From: Nitrospirota bacterium
GTDB lineage: Bacteria; Nitrospirota_A; Leptospirillia; Leptospirillales; Leptospirillaceae
Assembly (NCBI GenBank): GCA_027335985.1
Contig: DAHWGX010000041.1
Span: 1-13,224, forward strand
DNA length: 13,224 bases
Direction: 5' to 3'
Below the pieces are notes generated by a model. It searched no databases, was not told the origin of the DNA, and saw only the letters and a list, made by a program, of their open reading frames with translations. The position numbers were made by a program, and so were the translations under genes. Below are positions 12,061-13,224 of the stretch, in pieces (position 1 is the stretch's first letter; the number at the start of each line of letters is the position of its first letter).

Positions 12061-13224
12061 ATGAAAAATAGACTTCGACTCTGGGTGCTTGTCCTTCTTT
12101 TTTCGGGTTTTTCGGGAACGAATGCCTGGGCCGTAGGAGGTTCCTCCTTCGCCGCCTGTGTGGCCGAAGGAGAAGTGACCTACGCGCCGGCGACGGCGGC
12201 GACTCTTTCGGCAGCGGCCGGAGCCGATGCAGGGATTGTGGCGGCCGGAGAGGCGGCCCTTGCGGCCGATCTTGCCGCGGCGGTGGGGGCGACGGCCGGG
12301 TGTATGGGAGCTGTTCCGTGCGGTATTGCCGCCTCCCTGGGCGCGTCCTCCGCCGCTTTCCCCCCGCTGTATGCCGGAGCCGAATCGGCCCTGGGCCCGA
12401 TCGCCCAGACGCCGGGAGGCGTGGCGACCGGGGCGTTCGGGGGCATGGGAATTGTTGTGCCGCTCTCCGGTATCTACTGGATGCCGGTCGCCGGAGGCCT
12501 CGTCTTGGATCTCGAATCTTATGCGGTGGCCCTTCACGGGGCTCTCTGCGCGGCCGGGACGAACATCGGTACGGCCCTGTCGGCCGCGGCTAGCGCCCTG
12601 TCTTCGGATGTGAGAAATACGACCCGCCTCGTCGACAACGCGACGACCCATCTCACCCTGATCCGGGAAAGGCTTCGGATGGAACGGGAATACCAGGCGG
12701 AACCCTCCCTTTGCACCCGTTCCACCGAAGTTGCCCAAAACGGCCCCAGCCTTTACTCGACCGGAGAGACCGCCGGAGCGATCGATCAAACGCTTGTCGC
12801 CACTGACCAGGGGGTGTCGTCCGCCCAAATGGTTGCCTCTGCCGCCTCCTGGCCGGCACCGGAGGCCTCGAGTCTCTTCGGTTTGGGGAGGGAGACGCTC
12901 ACGCCCCAGGAGACCTCAAGTGGGATCCAGATGATCTGGCTGTTGACCCACCCCGAGGGCCATGCCGTCGGGTCGGCAAATTCGGCCCAGACGGCGCCGG
13001 ACGTCCTCCCTCAAACCGTGGTTGCCCGGGAGAGTTTGATCCGGCATGTCCTGACCGGTCTTTTTGCCCTAAGGGTACCTCCAACTCCCAGAGGAACGAG
13101 CCTTATGGGAAGTCTCGCAAGCCAGGTCCAGGAACGTTGGGCCAATCCCCAGTGGCTACAGGACCTTCATACCCTCCATCCGACGACGCTTCGTCGGGAG
13201 ATCGCGATGGAAAAAAGCCTGAAG
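12061..13224 (+). CDS. Exported protein B, paralogue of protein A (3' end outside window)
   Basis: The frame stays open from ATG 12061 to the window edge, 388 residues without a stop. A signal peptide ends near residue 24 (SGTNAWA). From about residue 148 it matches exported protein A: ALSSDVRN, LIRERLRMEREY, C-x-RSTEV, EASSLFG, TLTP, SLMGSL and NPQWLQDLHTL followed by LRREIAMEKSL. Relative to A it has an insertion of roughly 75-80 residues (about 50-135), Ala/Gly-rich with two extra cysteines (81, 87). By alignment with A about 30 residues are missing at the C-terminus, so the stop should lie about 100 bases past the edge. The ribosome binding site is weak (GGTGAG). Function unknown; duplication of an envelope component is the simplest reading. 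Confidence 0.82.
   Translation, partial: MKNRLRLWVLVLLFSGFSGTNAWAVGGSSFAACVAEGEVTYAPATAATLSAAAGADAGIVAAGEAALAADLAAAVGATAGCMGAVPCGIAASLGASSAAFPPLYAGAESALGPIAQTPGGVATGAFGGMGIVVPLSGIYWMPVAGGLVLDLESYAVALHGALCAAGTNIGTALSAAASALSSDVRNTTRLVDNATTHLTLIRERLRMEREYQAEPSLCTRSTEVAQNGPSLYSTGETAGAIDQTLVATDQGVSSAQMVASAASWPAPEASSLFGLGRETLTPQETSSGIQMIWLLTHPEGHAVGSANSAQTAPDVLPQTVVARESLIRHVLTGLFALRVPPTPRGTSLMGSLASQVQERWANPQWLQDLHTLHPTTLRREIAMEKSLK

Noticed and set aside
12182..12300. Ala/Gly codon-rich stretch in exported protein B that looks repetitive
   Set aside because: No regular repeat unit is visible. It is an Ala-rich protein segment encoded by GCG/GCC codons rather than a tandem repeat.
11830..12828. 332-residue minus-strand frame antisense to exported protein B and the partner gene
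   Set aside because: It spans two plus-strand genes, is low-complexity Arg/Gly-rich, and conflicts with the paralogue evidence for the plus strand.
1..13224. CRISPR array, tRNA, rRNA or insertion sequence
   Set aside because: No regularly spaced repeats, cloverleaf or rRNA-like segment, and no transposase gene or paired terminal inverted repeats were seen on either strand.

Overview
This 13.2-kb window reads as part of an integrative or plasmid-like conjugative element from a GC-rich Gram-negative bacterium. Signal peptides, lipoprotein signals, an outer-membrane-type protein and an IHF-like protein support a diderm host. Gene style and base composition remind me of Leptospirillum-type acidophiles (Nitrospirota). 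That is an impression, not something the sequence proves. I see no tRNA, rRNA or CRISPR array.

Left part (1-3640): a tyrosine recombinase with a complete catalytic set, followed by AT-richer DNA with short genes: a 44-residue single-span membrane peptide and a convergent 48-residue lipoprotein that share one hairpin, plus two weak small ORFs. A good sigma70-type promoter then drives an IHF-beta-like gene, which is followed by a small zinc-ribbon protein, an unrecognised 117-residue protein and a YccF-family membrane protein.

Middle part, minus strand (6142 down to 3646): a compact operon of a helical 77-residue protein, a 63-residue protein, a RadC/JAMM protein with a TPR-like tail, and DotI/IcmL/TraM, the inner-membrane component of type IVB (I-type) secretion and conjugation systems. 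The first four genes overlap by 1-4 bases. A TRL-like lipoprotein and a terminator follow.

Right part, plus strand (6263 onward): a divergent operon begins at a promoter whose -10 box lies inside a 22-base palindrome. It encodes a type IA topoisomerase, a 291-residue exported protein, a 377-residue exported protein, a 64-residue zinc-binding protein and an outer-membrane-like protein, mostly joined by GTGA or ATGA overlaps. A nucleotidyltransferase plus partner pair with its own extended -10 promoter and lower GC sits next. After it comes a second exported protein, clearly a paralogue of the 377-residue one, which runs off the right edge.

Together these suggest a conjugative element of the type IVB family in which a topoisomerase is made together with a set of uncharacterised envelope proteins, with a possible toxin-antitoxin or defence cassette dropped between two paralogous envelope genes. 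The relaxase, coupling protein and ATPases are not in this window, so the conjugative reading rests mainly on DotI, the integrase and the topoisomerase.
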